Positions 62,028 to 64,000 of a stretch of DNA of 64,000 nucleotides are shown in pieces. Source of the DNA: Alphaproteobacteria bacterium (GTDB lineage Bacteria > Pseudomonadota > Alphaproteobacteria > Rhodobacterales > Rhodobacteraceae); NCBI GenBank assembly GCA_030424865.1, contig JAUHVR010000014.1, positions 1-64,000 on the forward strand, read 5' to 3'. The notes beneath the pieces were generated by a model that searched no databases, was not told where the DNA came from, and was given only the letters and a program-made list of their open reading frames with translations. How positions within the stretch are numbered: the first letter of the stretch is position 1; each line of letters opens with the position of its first letter. A program made the position numbers and the translations under genes.

Positions 62028-64000
62028 TTAGCTGCACCCCGAGGTCGACCCGCAAGTGTTGCACTTCATGCAGGTGCCGTTGCGCACCAGCGTGTAGTTG
62101 CCGCACTCGCCGCAGGCCTCGCCCTCGTATCCCTGCATCCTAGCCTTGGTCTTGGCATCCATGCCGGTGCTGACCGCCGCAATCGAGGTCGCTGCCACAG
62201 CGACACCGCCGCCTGTTTCAGGCACCAGAGTGTTCAACGCCTGAACCGGATCGGCTGCTCCATTCAGCGCCACCGCGCCGGTCGATCCGCCCTGCAACAC
62301 CACCAACTCTTGCGGAACCCGCTTGCGCAGGTACCCGGACGAGCTGATCTGCTTGAGCACTTCAAGCGATTTCGACGCAGCTGCGTCGCTCATCTCTTTG
62401 ATATTGCTGACACCTTCTTCTTCGCCGCGGCCAAGGTCGTCAAAAGCCGGACCTTCGGGTGCGACATGCGCCAGGTCGGTGCGGTCCAGATAGGACACAG
62501 CCAGTTCGCGGAAGATGTAGTCCAGGATCGAAGTTGCGTTCTTGATGCTGTCGTTGCCCTGCACCATGCCCGCCGGTTCGAACTTGGTGAAGGTGAAGGC
62601 GTCCACAAACTCCTCCAGCGGGACACCGTACTGCAGACCAACTGACACGGCGATGGCGAAGTTGTTCATCATCGCGCGGAAGCCCGCGCCTTCCTTGTGC
62701 ATGTCGATGAAGATCTCGCCCAGTTGGCCGCCTTCGAACTCGCCGGTGCGCAAATAGACCTTGTGGCCCCCCACAATCGCTTTCTGGGTATAGCCCTTGC
62801 GGCGATGCGGCAGCTTCTCACGGCCCCGCGCAACCTCTTTGATGACCACCTTCTCGACGATCTTTTCGGCGATGACAGCGGCCTTTTCTTGCGTCGAACC
62901 CGTTTCCAGGATCTCGGCGGCCTCGTCATCATCTTCAACCAGCGCGGCGGCCAGCGGCTGCGACAGCTTCGAGCCGTCACGGTAAAGCGCGTTGGCCTTG
63001 ACCCCCAGCGACCAGCTCAGCTCATAGGCCTTCTGGCAGTCCTCGATCGTGGCATCGTTGGGCATGTTGATCGTCTTGCTGATCGCACCCGAGATGAAGG
63101 ACTGCGCGGCCGCCATCATGGTGATGTGGCTGTTAACGCTCAGGAAACGCTTGCCTTTCTTGCCACAGGGGTTCGCACAGTCAAAGATCGACAGGTGCTC
63201 GTCCTTCAGGTGCGGCGCCCCTTCCAGCGTCATGGTGCCCAGAACGTGGTCGTTTGCGGCTTCGATGTCGGCTTTGCTGTAGCCAAGATGCTTGAGCAGA
63301 TCGAAGGTCGGATCGTTCAGCTTCTCCGCCGGAATGCCCAGCACGTTCTGGCAGAAGTCTTCGCCCAGGGTCCACTGGTTGAACACAAACCGGATGTCAA
63401 AGGCCGAGGCCAACGCGCTTTCCACCTTTTCGATCTGCGCCGGGCCAAACCCGTTGCCGATCAGCGAGGTGTGGTTGATGCCGGGCGCATTGCCCAGAGT
63501 GCCGTGGCCCACCGCGTGGCTGATGATTTCCTCGATCTGGGCTGATCCATAGCCCAGCTTTTCCAGAGCCGCAGGCACCGAGCGGTTGATGATCTTGAAG
63601 TAGCCGCCACCGGCCAGCTTCTTGAACTTCACCAGCGCAAAGTCGGGCTCGATGCCAGTGGTGTCACAGTCCATCACCAGTCCAATGGTGCCCGTCGGCG
63701 CGATGACCGAGACCTGGGCGTTGCGGTAGCCGTGGGCCTCGCCCAGACGCAGCGCCTCATCCCAGCTTTCCGCCGCCAGACGGATCAGGTTTTGGTCGGG
63801 GCAATTTGCGTGGTCGAGTGCAACCGGCTTCACAGCCAGATCCTCGTACCCGCTGGCGGCCCCGTGCGCCGCTGTTCTGTGGTTGCGGATCACCCGCAGC
63901 ATGTGATCGGCGTTCTTGGCGTAGCCCGGGAAGGTGCCCAGTTCACCCGCCATTTCGGCCGAAGTCGCATAGCTGACGCCGGTCATGATCGCGGTCAGGG
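62028..64000 (-). CDS. nrdJ: Adenosylcobalamin-dependent ribonucleotide reductase (class II), C-terminal part
   Basis: The frame is open to the right edge, so the N-terminal part of the gene is outside the window; about 657 residues are seen. Reduces ribonucleotides to deoxyribonucleotides using B12 radical chemistry. [20 protein letters not shown] is in the catalytic barrel, and [20 protein letters not shown] and [20 protein letters not shown] are typical of the long alphaproteobacterial NrdJ. The tail has a Cys-rich zinc-like motif ([20 protein letters not shown] and CGSTSGCS) whose Cys pairs re-reduce the active site. A terminator follows. Confidence 0.95.
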   Translation of the reverse strand, partial: LTAIMTGVSYATSAEMAGELGTFPGYAKNADHMLRVIRNHRTAAHGAASGYEDLAVKPVALDHANCPDQNLIRLAAESWDEALRLGEAHGYRNAQVSVIAPTGTIGLVMDCDTTGIEPDFALVKFKKLAGGGYFKIINRSVPAALEKLGYGSAQIEEIISHAVGHGTLGNAPGINHTSLIGNGFGPAQIEKVESALASAFDIRFVFNQWTLGEDFCQNVLGIPAEKLNDPTFDLLKHLGYSKADIEAANDHVLGTMTLEGAPHLKDEHLSIFDCANPCGKKGKRFLSVNSHITMMAAAQSFISGAISKTINMPNDATIEDCQKAYELSWSLGVKANALYRDGSKLSQPLAAALVEDDDEAAEILETGSTQEKAAVIAEKIVEKVVIKEVARGREKLPHRRKGYTQKAIVGGHKVYLRTGEFEGGQLGEIFIDMHKEGAGFRAMMNNFAIAVSVGLQYGVPLEEFVDAFTFTKFEPAGMVQGNDSIKNATSILDYIFRELAVSYLDRTDLAHVAPEGPAFDDLGRGEEEGVSNIKEMSDAAASKSLEVLKQISSSGYLRKRVPQELVVLQGGSTGAVALNGAADPVQALNTLVPETGGGVAVAATSIAAVSTGMDAKTKARMQGYEGEACGECGNYTLVRNGTCMKCNTCGSTSGCS

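Noticed and set aside
1-64000. tRNA, rRNA, prophage, CRISPR, toxin-antitoxin or defence genes
   Set aside because: I looked through the gaps and gene neighbourhoods and saw no cloverleaf, rRNA segment, integrase, repeat-spacer array or recognisable defence domain.

Overview
The window looks like the chromosome of an alphaproteobacterium of the Roseobacter group (Rhodobacteraceae). Evidence seen in the sequence: GC-rich coding, the gene order pyrH / frr-uppS-cdsA-dxr-rseP-bamA-skp-fabZ-lpxA-lpxI-lpxB, a B12-dependent class II ribonucleotide reductase, a class II DAHP synthase, pstSCAB-phoU-phoB, LpxI instead of LpxH, and many translationally coupled genes (ATGA, GTGA and TGATG overlaps). Most of the window is core genome. 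I found no rRNA or tRNA gene, CRISPR array, prophage or recognisable defence island.

Layout. 1-112: C-terminal end of an IS5-type transposase running in from outside. 259-3914 (minus): Tat-exported family 5 substrate-binding protein, an AraC regulator and miaA, with helically phased direct repeats between the first two. 4042-17595 (plus): pyrH, an inserted RTX-type secreted protein, then the translation / isoprenoid / outer-membrane assembly / lipid A superoperon. 17661-20216: an IalB-family periplasmic protein, a candidate small RNA with an anti-Shine-Dalgarno motif, and a HerA-type ATPase. 20223-25634 (minus): a complete branched-chain amino-acid ABC transporter (livK-G-F-H-M) whose livF-livH gap holds a cluster of DnaA-box-like 9-mers. 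25792-30819: a PQQ-type sugar dehydrogenase, a small secreted protein, a GlxA-type regulator, aroG and a PAS protein. 31021-43668: YicC, gmk, a gamma-carbonic anhydrase, a PLP enzyme and phoR; then an opposing FkbM/GT61 fusion; then a Pho box and pstSCAB-phoU-phoB. 43674-49185: GNAT, a LuxR solo, an unexplained structured region, tsf, rpsB, a Lys-tailed helix-hairpin-helix protein and a HupE-like membrane protein. 49329-53940: pseudouridine catabolism (psuK-psuG), a DUF502 membrane protein, patatin, a 58-residue pentapeptide-like gene and bdhA. 53941-64000: a second candidate small RNA with promoter and terminator, a YejA-like binding protein, aquaporin, XRE-cupin regulator, acyl-CoA ligase, DsbA-family protein coupled to a two-helix K+ channel, a Bcr-type MFS pump, a 27-codon ORF, and the 3' part of nrdJ.

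How the parts fit. The 6.4-17.6 kb block couples translation and UMP supply to undecaprenyl phosphate, CDP-diglyceride, isoprenoid, BAM and lipid A synthesis. The 34-44 kb block is the phosphate-starvation uptake and signalling module. The 51.9-53.9 kb block links 3-hydroxybutyrate oxidation to a patatin hydrolase. The items most worth a second look are non-coding: two candidate small RNAs, the DnaA-box cluster and the structured region downstream of luxR. Several short genes (41, 58 and 27 residues) lie in gaps next to core genes. I did not find a clearly new multi-gene system, and functions of the small genes and RNAs are inference.
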